A DNA stretch of 61,929 nucleotides from an uncultured Christensenella sp. (GCA_910578065.1 CAJTPB010000011.1:1-61929); one strand, 5' to 3'; numbered from the stretch's first letter, positions 41,520 to 51,225 are shown. Numbers and translations: made by a program. Notes: generated from the letters alone by a model not told the origin.

Positions 41520-42743
41520 ATGGAAATATTGAACACGACGTTATTTATAGTAGGCACGGTAATCGGAGCGGGGTTTATTTCGGGCGCGGAACTCGTCCGC
41601 TTTTTTCCGTGCGAAGCGTTTTTGATTCCAACGCTTCTTTCGGCGGCTTTGCTGTGCGCGATGACGGTGTTCTTTTTGTATTTGGGAAGAGTGCACGGCG
41701 GGTACCGCGGCTGCGTTTTGGCGCTGTTCGGAAAGGGCGCGCCCGTTGTGTTTGTTCTTGTAACGTGTTCGTGTTTTGTAACTGCGGCGGGCATGCTTGC
41801 GGGGTTAGACGCGCTGTTGCCTTCGCTGAAACCGCTTTTATCGATCTTAGGGCTTGCGGGCGTTTGTCTGTTTTTAATGCGGGGCATGAAGGGGATTTCT
41901 TTGCTGAACGCCATGCTTGTGCCGGTAATTTTGCTGTTCGTGTTTTTCGGCGGAAGCGGAGGCAAAAGCCTTTCTTACCCCGTACCCCCTTCGGGTACGT
42001 TTAACGGCGTGTTGGGCGGCGTGATATATGCGGGCTTGAACGCCTTTCTCGCCGCGCCCGTTTTAATGGAGGCGGGAAAAGAGCGCAAACAAATTTTATT
42101 GCCTTCGCTGTTTGCGACGGCGATTGTATGTGCCTGCGCGGTTTTGATTTTGGGGAAAGTGTATCGGGAAGGGGCTGGGGCGATCCATGCGGAAATGCCG
42201 TTTTTGTACGTGATGCGGGGCAAAAAGATTTTTTACGCCGCCTGCGCGCTTGCGATTTTAACTTCGCTCGCTTCCTCGGTATATCCCATTTTATCCGTAT
42301 GCGAAAAGATAAAAAAACGGAGCGCGAAAAACGCCGCGAAGGGAGCGGTGCTCCTTGCGGCGTTTGCGCTTTCCCGCATAGGACTTGGCGGAATCGTCGA
42401 TAAGTTGTATCCCGTATTGGGAATGTTCGGCATCGCCTTAGTTTTGTTCGGGGGCTTTTACGAGTACCTTTTCCAAAAGCGCAACCAAAAAATACATCAG
42501 CGCCGCAAGCAGGCAGAGGATGCAAGTCGCGCTCATAACAAGGTCGAGTTTAAACACCTGCCCGCCGTAAACGATCAAATAGCCCAGTCCCGCTTTGGAA
42601 ACGATGTATTCGCCCATGATCGAGCCGATCCAAGCCATTCCGACGTTCACTTTCAGCATAGAAATAAAAGAAGCGAGCGACGAAGGGATTACAAGTTTTC
42701 GCAATATCTGAAATTTCGTTGCGCCCATCGATCGAAGAAGTAA
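41520..42743 (+). CDS. YkvI-like membrane protein with antisense C-terminal extension
   Basis: 407 residues in the open frame. Residues 1-312 hold about ten membrane segments, starting VGTVIGAGFISGAELVRFF as in YkvI/LeuT-fold-like transporters. Residues after about 315 (QKRNQKIHQRRKQ...) are charged, non-membrane, and lie antisense to the permease gene, so the natural stop has probably been lost. Start: ATG 41520 abuts AAGGA; the in-frame TTG 41529 has better spacing. Substrate unknown. Confidence 0.75.
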   Translation: MEILNTTLFIVGTVIGAGFISGAELVRFFPCEAFLIPTLLSAALLCAMTVFFLYLGRVHGGYRGCVLALFGKGAPVVFVLVTCSCFVTAAGMLAGLDALLPSLKPLLSILGLAGVCLFLMRGMKGISLLNAMLVPVILLFVFFGGSGGKSLSYPVPPSGTFNGVLGGVIYAGLNAFLAAPVLMEAGKERKQILLPSLFATAIVCACAVLILGKVYREGAGAIHAEMPFLYVMRGKKIFYAACALAILTSLASSVYPILSVCEKIKKRSAKNAAKGAVLLAAFALSRIGLGGIVDKLYPVLGMFGIALVLFGGFYEYLFQKRNQKIHQRRKQAEDASRAHNKVEFKHLPAVNDQIAQSRFGNDVFAHDRADPSHSDVHFQHRNKRSERRRDYKFSQYLKFRCAHRSKK

Positions 42744-43253
42744 TATCTTATTGCGGTCGGTGGCGATAAACGCGTTCAGCATGTGCAAAATCGCAACGAT
42801 AATGCCGACGAGCACCGTCATAAACACGATGGCTTTACTGCCCGTGCCGCACCAAATAATGATCAGCGGGCCGAGCGCGATTTTGGGCAAAGCGTTTAAA
42901 ACAACGATGTAAGGCTCTAAGATCTTTCGCAGGGTATCGCTCCACCACAAAGCGAGGGCGATCGCCGTTCCGAGAAAGACCGCGATGAAGAATCCGATCA
43001 GCGTTTCCGAAAGGGTGATGCCGATATGGTAAAATAGGGAACCGTCCGCGTAGAGGGAACCGATCGTTTTTCCGATGCGCGAAGGGGAACTTGTAATAAA
43101 CGGGTTTACCCATTCGAGCGCCGCGATCAGTTCCCACAGCCCCAAAAGCAGCGCGAGGATTCCCACGCGGAATGCCCATACGACAAGGGTATGCCGTTTG
43201 CATTTTTTTAAGAAAAGCGCGTGTTCGCGCGAAAATTCCTGTTTGTTTTTCAT
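42438..43253 (-). CDS. ABC transporter permease, nitrate/sulfonate/thiamine-precursor type
   Basis: 271 residues from the ATG at 43253, overlapping the ATPase stop as ATGA with AAGGA upstream. Six membrane segments; the EAA loop is seen in LRSMGATKFQILRKLVIPSSL. SsuC/TauC/ThiX-type (BPD_transp_1). Its 3' third is overlapped on the other strand by the YkvI-like frame (306 bp). Works with the two genes upstream. Confidence 0.9.
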   Translation of the reverse strand: MKNKQEFSREHALFLKKCKRHTLVVWAFRVGILALLLGLWELIAALEWVNPFITSSPSRIGKTIGSLYADGSLFYHIGITLSETLIGFFIAVFLGTAIALALWWSDTLRKILEPYIVVLNALPKIALGPLIIIWCGTGSKAIVFMTVLVGIIVAILHMLNAFIATDRNKILLLRSMGATKFQILRKLVIPSSLASFISMLKVNVGMAWIGSIMGEYIVSKAGLGYLIVYGGQVFKLDLVMSATCILCLLAALMYFLVALLEKVLVKAPEQN

Positions 43254-43990
43254 CCGTTTAATTCCTTCCAAAGTAATTCGAACCAAGCGGAAAACTCTTT
43301 CATTTCCCGCCGTTTCAAGGGATTTTTCACTTCGCCGAAGTTCATTGCGTGCGAAGAAAGCACCCGCGCGGGGCGTTTGGAAAGCACCAGCACCCGATCG
43401 GCAAGGGAAATCGCTTCCGATATATCGTGCGTAATCAAAAGCGCGGTTTTTCCTTCCGAGCGGATGATTTCCGCAACGTCGTCGGTAACGTTAAGGCGCG
43501 TTTGATAATCGAGCGCGGAGAACGGCTCGTCGAGCAGAAGCACGTCGGGATCGGTCGCAAGTGTGCGGATCAGCGCGGCGCGCTGCCGCATTCCGCCCGA
43601 AAGCTGAGAAGGATAGCTTTGCAGAAATTCTTTTAATCCGTACTTTTCCGCAAGCGCGTGCACCCGTTCTTTGTTTTCGGGTGTTTTTATTTTTTTGATT
43701 TCGAGGGGAAGAAAAAGATTTTTTTCGATGGTACGCCAAGGAAAGAGTTCGTCTTTTTGCAGCATGTAGCCGAAGGAGATCCCTTCGTTTTCCACCGCGC
43801 CTTCCGAAGGGGTCAATAGCCCTGCGGCAAGCGATAAAAGGGTGGTTTTTCCGCAACCGGAAGGTCCGATAATCGCAACAAATTCCCCTTCGTCTACGGA
43901 AAAAGTTAAATCTTCCGCCGCCGTCGTTTCCCCGTTTTTGGTATGGTAAATCATTTTTACGCCTTGAAAGCGTAACAGTTGCTTTTTCAT
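43250..43990 (-). CDS. ABC transporter ATP-binding protein, SsuB/TauB type
   Basis: 246 residues. Walker A GPSGCGKTTLLSLAAG (about 43), Q-loop MLQKDELFPW, signature LSGGMRQRAALIRTLA, Walker B LLLDEPFSALD, and the H-loop ITHDISEA. It energises uptake with the adjacent permease and binding protein. Follows the binding-protein gene by 31 bases. Confidence 0.93.
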   Translation of the reverse strand: MKKQLLRFQGVKMIYHTKNGETTAAEDLTFSVDEGEFVAIIGPSGCGKTTLLSLAAGLLTPSEGAVENEGISFGYMLQKDELFPWRTIEKNLFLPLEIKKIKTPENKERVHALAEKYGLKEFLQSYPSQLSGGMRQRAALIRTLATDPDVLLLDEPFSALDYQTRLNVTDDVAEIIRSEGKTALLITHDISEAISLADRVLVLSKRPARVLSSHAMNFGEVKNPLKRREMKEFSAWFELLWKELNG

Positions 43991-44021
43991 ATGCGTTTCC
44001 CCGTTGTAAATGTAAAGTCTG

Positions 44022-45020
44022 TTATTTCAGCTGCGCGTAAGCCTCTTTTGCGTATTCGTTGTTTACGAGTTTCGCATAATCCCCGCGCGAGGGCAGTTCT
44101 CCCGCGTTGGCGATAACGTCTTGCAGGCGGTTGAAGCTGTCTTCCGTCAATACCATATCCGAAGCCCATGCGTCGATGCCGCGGTAGCTGTTTACGCTTA
44201 CGATTAAAGAATTGTACGAGGTAGAGGGGAACTGCTTGTAAAGGTGCGTTGCGACCTCTTCCGCCTTTTCCGTCTGCGCGTATTTGATCGCTTTTACCAT
44301 GGCGCGCATAAATCCTTTTACCGATTCTTCGTTTTTGCCTATCCACGACTGTTTCGCCATAAAGCAGGTGTAAGGGATCGCGCCCGAAGCTTCGCCTACG
44401 GAAGCGACGATATAGCCTTTGCCCGCTGCTTGATATTCGGAAGCGGTGGGTTCGAACATGGTGCAGTAATCGGCGGTGCCCGCTTCGAACGCGCCCGTCA
44501 TCAGGTTGAACGCCACGTCGAAATTAAGGGTAACGTTGCTGCCGTTAGTAAGGTTGTGGTTGTTAAGTACGTATTCGAAGGTCATGGCGGGAACGCCTCC
44601 CTTTCTTCCGGCAAGAATTTCTTTGCCGCTTAGATCTTCCCATTTGAAATCGGGTTCTTCCTTGCGCGAAACGAGGAAGGAGCCGTCTTTTTGCGTAAGC
44701 TGACCGAATACGACGGGCACGTCGCTCGATCCGCCCAACTGTACGTAAAGCGCCGCTTCCGGTCCGCAGAATCCGATGTCGCTGTCGCCCGAAAGAACGG
44801 AAGCCATAACGTTATCGGCGCCGCCGCCGTTGGTGAGTTCGATTTTTAAGCCTTCTTCCGCAAAATAACCGAGTTCGTCGGCAAGATATAAGGGCGCGTA
44901 AAATACGGAGTGGGTCACTTCGTTGATTTTCAGCGTTTTCAGTCCGTCGTCTTCTCCGCAGGCGGAGAGGGGAAGGAGCGCGAAGAGCGCCGCTCCCGTA
45001 ATTGCTATCGTTTTTTTCAT
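44022..45020 (-). CDS. NMT1/THI5-like substrate-binding lipoprotein
   Basis: 332 residues from the ATG at 45020, chosen over 45032 because GGAG is correctly spaced. Lipoprotein signal with lipobox LSAC at about residues 17-20. The SBP fold has FYAPLYLADELGYFAEEGLKIEL (a hallmark), GGADNVMASVLSGDSDIGFCG, and GRKGGVPAMTFEYVL. Candidate ligands are a thiamine precursor, riboflavin-like compound, or alkanesulfonate. No TPP or FMN riboswitch fits in the short upstream region, so ligand is open. Confidence 0.88.
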   Translation of the reverse strand: MKKTIAITGAALFALLPLSACGEDDGLKTLKINEVTHSVFYAPLYLADELGYFAEEGLKIELTNGGGADNVMASVLSGDSDIGFCGPEAALYVQLGGSSDVPVVFGQLTQKDGSFLVSRKEEPDFKWEDLSGKEILAGRKGGVPAMTFEYVLNNHNLTNGSNVTLNFDVAFNLMTGAFEAGTADYCTMFEPTASEYQAAGKGYIVASVGEASGAIPYTCFMAKQSWIGKNEESVKGFMRAMVKAIKYAQTEKAEEVATHLYKQFPSTSYNSLIVSVNSYRGIDAWASDMVLTEDSFNRLQDVIANAGELPSRGDYAKLVNNEYAKEAYAQLK

Positions 45021-45073
45021 AGTTTGCTCCATAAAATTTTAAGATAATATATTGTATGTCGATAACGTATTTA

Positions 45074-45102
45074 TTGACAATACGGGAAAAAAGGAATATA
45101 AT
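45074..45102 (+). promoter_or_regulatory. valS promoter, with a back-to-back promoter for the ABC operon
   Basis: TTGACA (45074-45079), 17 bp, TATAAT (45097-45102). On the minus strand TTGTCA (45080-45075), 18 bp, TACAAT fits the binding-protein gene, so the two -35 boxes share bases. Confidence 0.75.
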
Positions 45103-45131
45103 AATCGGGTATTACGATTAGGTGAAAGATT

Positions 45132-47753
45132 ATGACAAAAATGCAGACAACGTACAATCCCAAGGAATTCGAGGAGCGTATTTACGGCGAATGGGAAAAA
45201 GGCGGCGCGTTTCACGCCGTGATCGATCCCGAAAAGGTTCCCTTTACCGTTATGATGCCGCCCCCCAACGTAACGGGGCAGCTTCATATGGGGCACGCGA
45301 TGGACGAAACCATTCAAGATATCCTCGTGCGGTTTAAACGCATGCAGGGCTATTCGGTGCTTTGGCTGCCGGGGGTCGATCATGCCGCGCTTGCAACGGA
45401 AGTAAAGGTTGCCGACAGTCTGCGCGCGGAAGGGCTTTCCAAAGAGCAGGTGGGCAGAGAAGAGTTTTTGCGCCGCACGTGGGCTTGGAAGGAAAAGTAC
45501 GGCGGGCGCATTGTGCAACAGTTAAAAAAACTCGGATCTTCCTGCGATTGGTCGCGCCTTGCGTTCACGATGGACGAAAAGTGCTCGAACGCGGTGCGGG
45601 AAGCGTTTTTCAAACTTTACGATAAAGGGTTGATCTACCGCGGAAACCGCATTATCAACTGGTGCCCGGGGTGTAAAACGGCGCTTTCGGACGTGGAAGT
45701 GGAGTATTCGGAAGACGCAGGCTCTTTTTGGCATTTTAAATACCCGATCGAAGGATCGGACGAATTTATTACGATCGCGACGACCCGCCCCGAAACGATG
45801 CTGGGCGATACGGCGGTCGCGGTGAATCCTGCCGACAAGCGGTATGCGCACTTGGTGGGCAAGCTGCTTCGGCTGCCTTTAACGGACAGGCTAATCCCCG
45901 TCGTTGCGGACGAGTATGTAGACAGCGAGTTAGGCACGGGCGCGGTAAAAATTACGCCCGCGCACGATCCGAACGACTTCGAAGTGGGGCTTCGGCACAA
46001 CTTGGAAACGATCCGCGTGATGAACGACGACGGAACGATGAACGATCTTGCGGGCGCATATGCGGGATTAGACAGATACGAAGCGAGAAAGCGCGTCGTT
46101 GCCGATCTGCAAGCGCGGGGATTGCTCGTAAAAATAGAGCCGCACACGCACAACGTGGGGCATTGCTCCCGTTGCCGCGCGACGCTCGAACCGTTGGTTT
46201 CCCGCCAGTGGTTTGTAAAAATGGCTCCGCTCGCAAAGCCCGCTATCGAAGCGGTTATGAAGAATAAGACGAAGTTCTATCCCGATCGCTTTGCGAAAAT
46301 CTATTATAATTGGCTGGAAAATATCCGCGATTGGTGCATTTCCCGTCAGCTTTGGTGGGGGCATCGCATTCCCGTTTGGTATTGCGAGGATTGCGGAAAG
46401 GAAATTTGCGCAAAGCAAACGCCTTCCGTTTGCCCTTCGTGCGGGGGGGCGCGTTTCAAGCAGGACGAAGACGTGCTCGACACTTGGTTTTCTTCCGCGC
46501 TTTGGCCGTTTTCCACGCTCGGCTGGCCCGAACAGACGGAAGATTTTAAGTATTTTTATCCCACCGACGCGCTCGTTACGGGGTACGATATTATTCCCTT
46601 CTGGGTCATGCGCATGATGTTTTCGGGGATCGAGTATACGGGCAAAGTGCCGTTCCGCGACGTAATCATTCACGGGCTCGTGCGCGACGAACAGGGCAGA
46701 AAGATGAGCAAATCGCTCGGAAACGGCATCGACCCGCTCGAAGTGATCGAAAAGTACGGCGCGGATTCGCTGCGCCTTTCGCTGATGACGGGCGTTGCGC
46801 CCGGAAACGACACCCGTTATACGGACGGTAAGGTAGAGGCGGCGCGCAACTTTATCAATAAAATATGGAATGCGGCGCGGTTTGTGGTAATGAATACGGA
46901 AGGGGTAAACGTTCCCCCCGTAGAAGAGGTGAAGTTACAGCCTGCGGACAGATGGATTATTTCCCGCTTGCAGTCGTGTATCCGCGAGGTAACGCTCGCC
47001 ATGCAAAAGTACGATTTGGGGATCGCGGCGGACAAGCTGATCGATTTTACTTGGAACGATTTCTGCGATTGGTATATCGAACTTTCCAAACCCGCGCTGT
47101 ACGGCGACGACGCGGAACGAAAAAGGGGCGCGCTCGGCGTGCTGTGCTTCGTGCTCGATAACGCGCTGCGCTTGCTGCACCCGTTTATTCCGTTCGTTAC
47201 CGAAGAGATTTACGGCTACTTGAACGGAAAGGAAAGCATCATCACGGCGGATTATCCCCGCTATAACATGAAACTTTCTTATAAAAAGGAAGCGAAGGCG
47301 TTCGAGGGGATCATCGATTTGATCAAAACGGTGCGCGCCATGAAGGTTGCCGTAAACTGCCCGCCCGCGAAAAAGGTGCATTTGTTCCTTGTAACGGAGG
47401 CAAAGCGGTTGATCAACTTAAATAAAAACGCCATTTTGCGCCTTGCGGGGGCAAGCGAGATCGACTTTATAGAACAGGGCGCGGAAGCGGGCGAAAAGAC
47501 CGTTTCGCAGGTGTGCGAACTGTGCCACGTATTTATTCCGCTGGGCGAGCTGGTAAATTTGGAAGAAGAAAAAAAGCGGTTGGAAAAAGAGTTGGAAAGG
47601 GTGATGAACGAAGTCGCCCGCGCGGGAAGCAAACTTGCAAACAACAGCTTCGTCGCTAAAGCGCCCAAAAAGCTGGTGGACGACGAACGCGCCAAAATGG
47701 AAAAATACCTCGATATGAAAGCGAAAATCGAAAAGCAGTTAAAAGAATTATAA
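45132..47753 (+). CDS. valS: Valyl-tRNA synthetase
   Basis: 873 residues, class I. HIGH motif PPNVTGQLHMGHAM (about 45), CP1 editing domain with TTRPETMLGDTAV, zinc-like Cys groups (CEDCGKE, CPSCGG), KMSKS motif GRKMSKSLGNGIDP (about 520), anticodon domain, and a C-terminal coiled coil (EEEKKRLEKELERVMNE). The leader is short (about 20-25 nt), with no room for a T-box or attenuator, unlike tyrS. Ends at a terminator. Confidence 0.97.
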   Translation: MTKMQTTYNPKEFEERIYGEWEKGGAFHAVIDPEKVPFTVMMPPPNVTGQLHMGHAMDETIQDILVRFKRMQGYSVLWLPGVDHAALATEVKVADSLRAEGLSKEQVGREEFLRRTWAWKEKYGGRIVQQLKKLGSSCDWSRLAFTMDEKCSNAVREAFFKLYDKGLIYRGNRIINWCPGCKTALSDVEVEYSEDAGSFWHFKYPIEGSDEFITIATTRPETMLGDTAVAVNPADKRYAHLVGKLLRLPLTDRLIPVVADEYVDSELGTGAVKITPAHDPNDFEVGLRHNLETIRVMNDDGTMNDLAGAYAGLDRYEARKRVVADLQARGLLVKIEPHTHNVGHCSRCRATLEPLVSRQWFVKMAPLAKPAIEAVMKNKTKFYPDRFAKIYYNWLENIRDWCISRQLWWGHRIPVWYCEDCGKEICAKQTPSVCPSCGGARFKQDEDVLDTWFSSALWPFSTLGWPEQTEDFKYFYPTDALVTGYDIIPFWVMRMMFSGIEYTGKVPFRDVIIHGLVRDEQGRKMSKSLGNGIDPLEVIEKYGADSLRLSLMTGVAPGNDTRYTDGKVEAARNFINKIWNAARFVVMNTEGVNVPPVEEVKLQPADRWIISRLQSCIREVTLAMQKYDLGIAADKLIDFTWNDFCDWYIELSKPALYGDDAERKRGALGVLCFVLDNALRLLHPFIPFVTEEIYGYLNGKESIITADYPRYNMKLSYKKEAKAFEGIIDLIKTVRAMKVAVNCPPAKKVHLFLVTEAKRLINLNKNAILRLAGASEIDFIEQGAEAGEKTVSQVCELCHVFIPLGELVNLEEEKKRLEKELERVMNEVARAGSKLANNSFVAKAPKKLVDDERAKMEKYLDMKAKIEKQLKEL

Positions 47754-47761
47754 TGTATAAG

Positions 47762-47788
47762 CCGTCCGCAAAATGCGGGCGGTTTTTT
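47762..47788 (+). terminator. Terminator after valS
   Basis: CCGTCCGCA / TGCGGGCGG, three-base loop, six Ts. Confidence 0.85.
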
Positions 47789-47834
47789 CTATTCGGCAAA
47801 ATTATTTTTCCGCAAAAAATGTGCGTTCAAACGG

Positions 47835-47863
47835 TTGACTTTGTCAAGAAAAACTGTTAAAAT
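47835..47863 (+). promoter_or_regulatory. rex promoter
   Basis: TTGACT (47835-47840), 17 bp, TAAAAT (47858-47863); +1 near 47870 falls within the palindrome that follows. Confidence 0.7.
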
Positions 47864-47867
47864 ATAA

Positions 47868-47887
47868 ATCGATAAAAATTTATCGAT
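47868..47887. promoter_or_regulatory. Palindrome at the rex start site, candidate operator
   Basis: ATCGATAAAAATTTATCGAT: 9-bp perfect arms with AA centre. It covers the predicted +1. It differs from the usual Firmicute Rex box (TTGTTAA-N4-TTAACAA), so binding by Rex is only inferred from position. Confidence 0.5.
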
Positions 47888-47912
47888 ATTAAAATGCGGG
47901 AGGGCGGCAGAG

Positions 47913-48536
47913 GTGGAAAAGAAAGAAATCGTTTCGAAAGCGACCGTTTCGCGCCTTCCCGCGTATTTGCGTTATTTAAAAGGCGAGGCGGGAAAAGGGG
48001 TGAATTTCGTATCCTCCGCGGCGATTGCGGCGGATATGGGGTATTCCTCCGTCGGGGTGCGCAAAGACTTGGCGCTTGTATCTTCCTATCCCGGTAAACC
48101 GCGCATGGGGTTCGAAGTAAAGCTTTTGATCGCGGATATCGAAAGGTTTTTAGGCTATCACGGCAAGACCGCCGCCGTCGTCGTCGGCGCGGGGGGATTA
48201 GGCAGGGCGATCTTATCGTACGAAGGGTTCGAAAATTACGGGCTCGAAGTAATCGCCGCGTTCGACGCTTCTCCTTCCAAAATCGGCGCATGGGGCGGAA
48301 AGCCCGTTTATCCGATGGATCGGCTGCCCGAATTGGTGCGCCGCAACGGCGTTCGGGCGGGGATTTTAACCGTTCCCAAAGAGTCTGCGCAGGCTGCGTG
48401 CGACGAAATGGTCTCCGCGGGGATTTCCGCCGTGCTGAATTTCGCGCCCGTGTATTTAACCGTTCCCGAAGGGGTAAAGGTAGCGTACGAAGATCTGGCT
48501 GCTTCGCTTGCCGCGCTTTGCGGCGGCGCAACATAA
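47913..48536 (+). CDS. rex: Redox-sensing transcriptional repressor Rex
   Basis: 207 residues from GTG 47913, with GGGAGG upstream. N-terminal winged helix (SKATVSRLPAYLRYLKG, FVSSAAIAADMGYSSVGVRKDLA), then a Rossmann domain with AVVVGAGGLGRAILSYEGF and a C-terminal swap helix. Rex releases DNA when NADH is high. Directly upstream of adhE and the hydrogenase, its typical targets, which supports control of fermentation in cis. Confidence 0.95.
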   Translation: MEKKEIVSKATVSRLPAYLRYLKGEAGKGVNFVSSAAIAADMGYSSVGVRKDLALVSSYPGKPRMGFEVKLLIADIERFLGYHGKTAAVVVGAGGLGRAILSYEGFENYGLEVIAAFDASPSKIGAWGGKPVYPMDRLPELVRRNGVRAGILTVPKESAQAACDEMVSAGISAVLNFAPVYLTVPEGVKVAYEDLAASLAALCGGAT

Positions 48537-48572
48537 TAAAAAAAATTTTTTGAAAATAAACGGAGGTATTAC

Positions 48573-51185
48573 ATGAAAGACTTTCTTGTAAGCGACGAAG
48601 AATCGCTTGAAAAGATGCTCGGCAGAGTGCGGGCGGCGCAAGCCGAATTCGCTACGTTTACGCAGGAGCAGGTGGACTACATTTTCTACAAGGCTTCGCT
48701 TGCGGCGAACAAAATGCGTATTCCGCTTGCAAAAATGGCGGTGGAAGAAACGGGCATGGGCATTGTGGAAGATAAGGTGATCAAAAACCATTATGCGTCC
48801 GAATATATTTATAACGCGTATAAAGATACGAAAACTTGCGGCGTGATCGAACGGGACGAAGGATTCGGCATTACGCGCATTGCAGAGCCGATCGGCGTGC
48901 TTGCGGCGGTAATTCCCACCACAAACCCGACGTCTACCGCAATTTTTAAATGCTTGATCTGCTTAAAAACGCGCAACGGCTTAATTATTTCCCCGCACCC
49001 GCGTGCGAAAAAGAGCACCATCGAAGCGGCGAAAATCGTTTTGAACGCGGCTGTGGAAGCGGGCGCGCCCGCCGACATTATCGGCTGGATCGACGAGCCC
49101 ACCGTGCCCCTTTCGGGCATGATCATGCGCGAAGCGGATATGATTTTGGCGACGGGCGGACCGGGCATGGTGCGCGCGGCGTACTCTTCGGGCAAACCCG
49201 CACTCGGCGTAGGGGCGGGAAATACGCCCGCGCTTATCGATTCCTCGGCGGATATTCAACTTGCGGCTTCTTCCATTTTACACAGTAAAACGTTCGATAA
49301 CGGCATGATCTGCGCATCCGAACAGTCCGTTATCGTGTTGAAAGACGTATACGAAGCGTTTAAAAAGGAATTTGCGCTGCGCGGCGCATACTTCCTTACC
49401 CCCGAAGAAACGGAAAAGGTAAGAAAAACCATTATCATCAACGGCGCGCTCAACGCGAAGATCGTGGGACAGTCCGCTTGCAAAATTGCAGAACTTTCCG
49501 GCTTTACCGCACCCGAGGGGAGCAAAGTGCTCGTCGGCGAAGTGGAATCGGTAGAACTTTCCGAAGAGTTCGCGCACGAAAAACTTTCGCCCGTACTTGC
49601 CATGTATCAAGCGGATTCTTTCGAAGACGCGGTCGCTAAAGCAGACCGTTTGATCAAAGACGGCGGTTTGGGGCATACGTCTTCGCTGTATATCAATGTA
49701 GAAACGGGCAAGGAAAAAATCGAATATTTCCGTTCGATCATGAAGACTTGCCGCATCGTGATCAACACGCCTTCGTCGCAGGGCGGTATCGGCGATTTGT
49801 ACAACTTTAAATTCGCGCCTTCGCTCACCCTCGGCTGCGGCTCTTGGGGAGGCAACTCCGTTTCGGAAAACGTAGGCGTAAAACACTTGATCAATATTAA
49901 AACCGTTGCGGAGAGGAAAGAAAATATGTTGTGGTTCAGAGCGCCCGAAAAAGTATACTTCAAACGCGGCTGCCTTGGGGTAGCGTTAAAAGAACTCGGT
50001 TCGCAGGTATATCGCAAAAAGAAAGCGTTTATCGTAACCGACCGCTTCCTGTTCGAAAGCGGATTTACCAAAAAGATCACCGAACTGCTCGATGCGGAAG
50101 GGGTGGCGCATGCTACGTTCTTTAACGTAACGCCCGATCCCACGCTTGCATGCGCGAACGAGGGCGTAAAGCAGATGCGCGACTTCCAGCCGGACGTGAT
50201 CATCGCCATCGGCGGCGGTTCGCCTATGGACGCGGCGAAAATCATGTGGGTGATGTACGAACACCCCGAAGTGGACTTCCAAGATATGGCGATGCGCTTT
50301 ATGGATATCCGCAAGCGCGTTTACAGTTTCCCGCATATGGGGGATAAGGCGCTGTTCGTGGCGATCCCCACCACGGCGGGCACCGGTTCGGAAGTTACGC
50401 CGTTTGCCGTTATCACCGACGAAAAGACGGGAACGAAATACCCGCTTGCCGATTACGAATTGATGCCCGATATGGCGATCATCGATTCCGATTTGATGAT
50501 GAACATTCCCAAGGGGCTTACCTCCTGTTCGGGGATCGACGCAATGAGCCACGCGCTCGAAGCGATCGCTTCCGTTATGGCGACCGATTATACCAACGGC
50601 ATCGCGAAAGAAGCGATCAAACTGATTTTCGAATATCTGCCCCGCGCATATGCGAAGGGCGCGGACGACGCGGAAGCACGCGAACGCATGGCGAACGCTT
50701 CTACCATGGCGGGTATGGCGTTTGCAAACGCCTTCCTCGGCGTGTGCCACTCTATGGCGCATAAACTCGGTTCTTATTGGCATATTCCTCACGGCATGGC
50801 AAATTCGCTTATGTTGGAAGAGGTGATCCGCTTTAACAGTTCCGAACAGCCCACCAAAATGGGCACCTTCCCGCAGTATGCTTATCCCCAGTGCAAGGCG
50901 AGATACGCAGACGTTGCCAAGTTTATCGGCTTAAAGGGAAAAACGGACGACGAGCTGGTAGAATCGCTGATCAAAAAGCTGAAAGAATTGCAGGCGGCTG
51001 TCGAGCAGCCCAAGACGATCGCAGACGCTTTAAAGGGAAAGGTAAGCGAAGAGCAGTTCCTCGAAAAGCTGGACGCAATGACGGAAGATGCGTTTGACGA
51101 TCAGTGCACGGGCGCAAATCCCCGCTATCCGTTAATGAGCGAAATCAAGCAAATGTATTTGAACGCTTACTACGGCAGAAAGTAA
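48573..51185 (+). CDS. adhE: Bifunctional aldehyde/alcohol dehydrogenase
   Basis: 870 residues. N-terminal CoA-acylating aldehyde dehydrogenase half (1-440): FKCLICLKTRNGLIISPHP, GPGMVRAAYSSGKPALGVG, and the catalytic Cys in FDNGMICASEQS. C-terminal iron-dependent alcohol dehydrogenase half (450-870): GGGSPMDAAKIMW, TTAGTGSEVTPFAV, and metal ligands in CHSMAHKLGSYWHIPHGMAN. Converts acetyl-CoA to ethanol using two NADH. GGAGG before the ATG. AdhE assembles into spirosome filaments in other bacteria. Confidence 0.97.
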   Translation: MKDFLVSDEESLEKMLGRVRAAQAEFATFTQEQVDYIFYKASLAANKMRIPLAKMAVEETGMGIVEDKVIKNHYASEYIYNAYKDTKTCGVIERDEGFGITRIAEPIGVLAAVIPTTNPTSTAIFKCLICLKTRNGLIISPHPRAKKSTIEAAKIVLNAAVEAGAPADIIGWIDEPTVPLSGMIMREADMILATGGPGMVRAAYSSGKPALGVGAGNTPALIDSSADIQLAASSILHSKTFDNGMICASEQSVIVLKDVYEAFKKEFALRGAYFLTPEETEKVRKTIIINGALNAKIVGQSACKIAELSGFTAPEGSKVLVGEVESVELSEEFAHEKLSPVLAMYQADSFEDAVAKADRLIKDGGLGHTSSLYINVETGKEKIEYFRSIMKTCRIVINTPSSQGGIGDLYNFKFAPSLTLGCGSWGGNSVSENVGVKHLINIKTVAERKENMLWFRAPEKVYFKRGCLGVALKELGSQVYRKKKAFIVTDRFLFESGFTKKITELLDAEGVAHATFFNVTPDPTLACANEGVKQMRDFQPDVIIAIGGGSPMDAAKIMWVMYEHPEVDFQDMAMRFMDIRKRVYSFPHMGDKALFVAIPTTAGTGSEVTPFAVITDEKTGTKYPLADYELMPDMAIIDSDLMMNIPKGLTSCSGIDAMSHALEAIASVMATDYTNGIAKEAIKLIFEYLPRAYAKGADDAEARERMANASTMAGMAFANAFLGVCHSMAHKLGSYWHIPHGMANSLMLEEVIRFNSSEQPTKMGTFPQYAYPQCKARYADVAKFIGLKGKTDDELVESLIKKLKELQAAVEQPKTIADALKGKVSEEQFLEKLDAMTEDAFDDQCTGANPRYPLMSEIKQMYLNAYYGRK

Positions 51186-51192
51186 ACAAACG

Positions 51193-51225
51193 AGCAGGAA
51201 GGCGCAAACGCCTTCTTGCTTTTTC
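51193..51225 (+). terminator. Terminator between adhE and the hydrogenase
   Basis: AGCAGGAAGGCG / CGCCTTCTTGCT, CAAA loop, T-run; only 15 bases before the next ATG, so it may act as a partial attenuator. Confidence 0.75.

Noticed and set aside
45021..45131. TPP or FMN riboswitch before the NMT1/THI5-like ABC operon
   Set aside because: Only about 100 bases lie between divergent genes, filled by two promoters; no CUGAGA-type TPP core is present.
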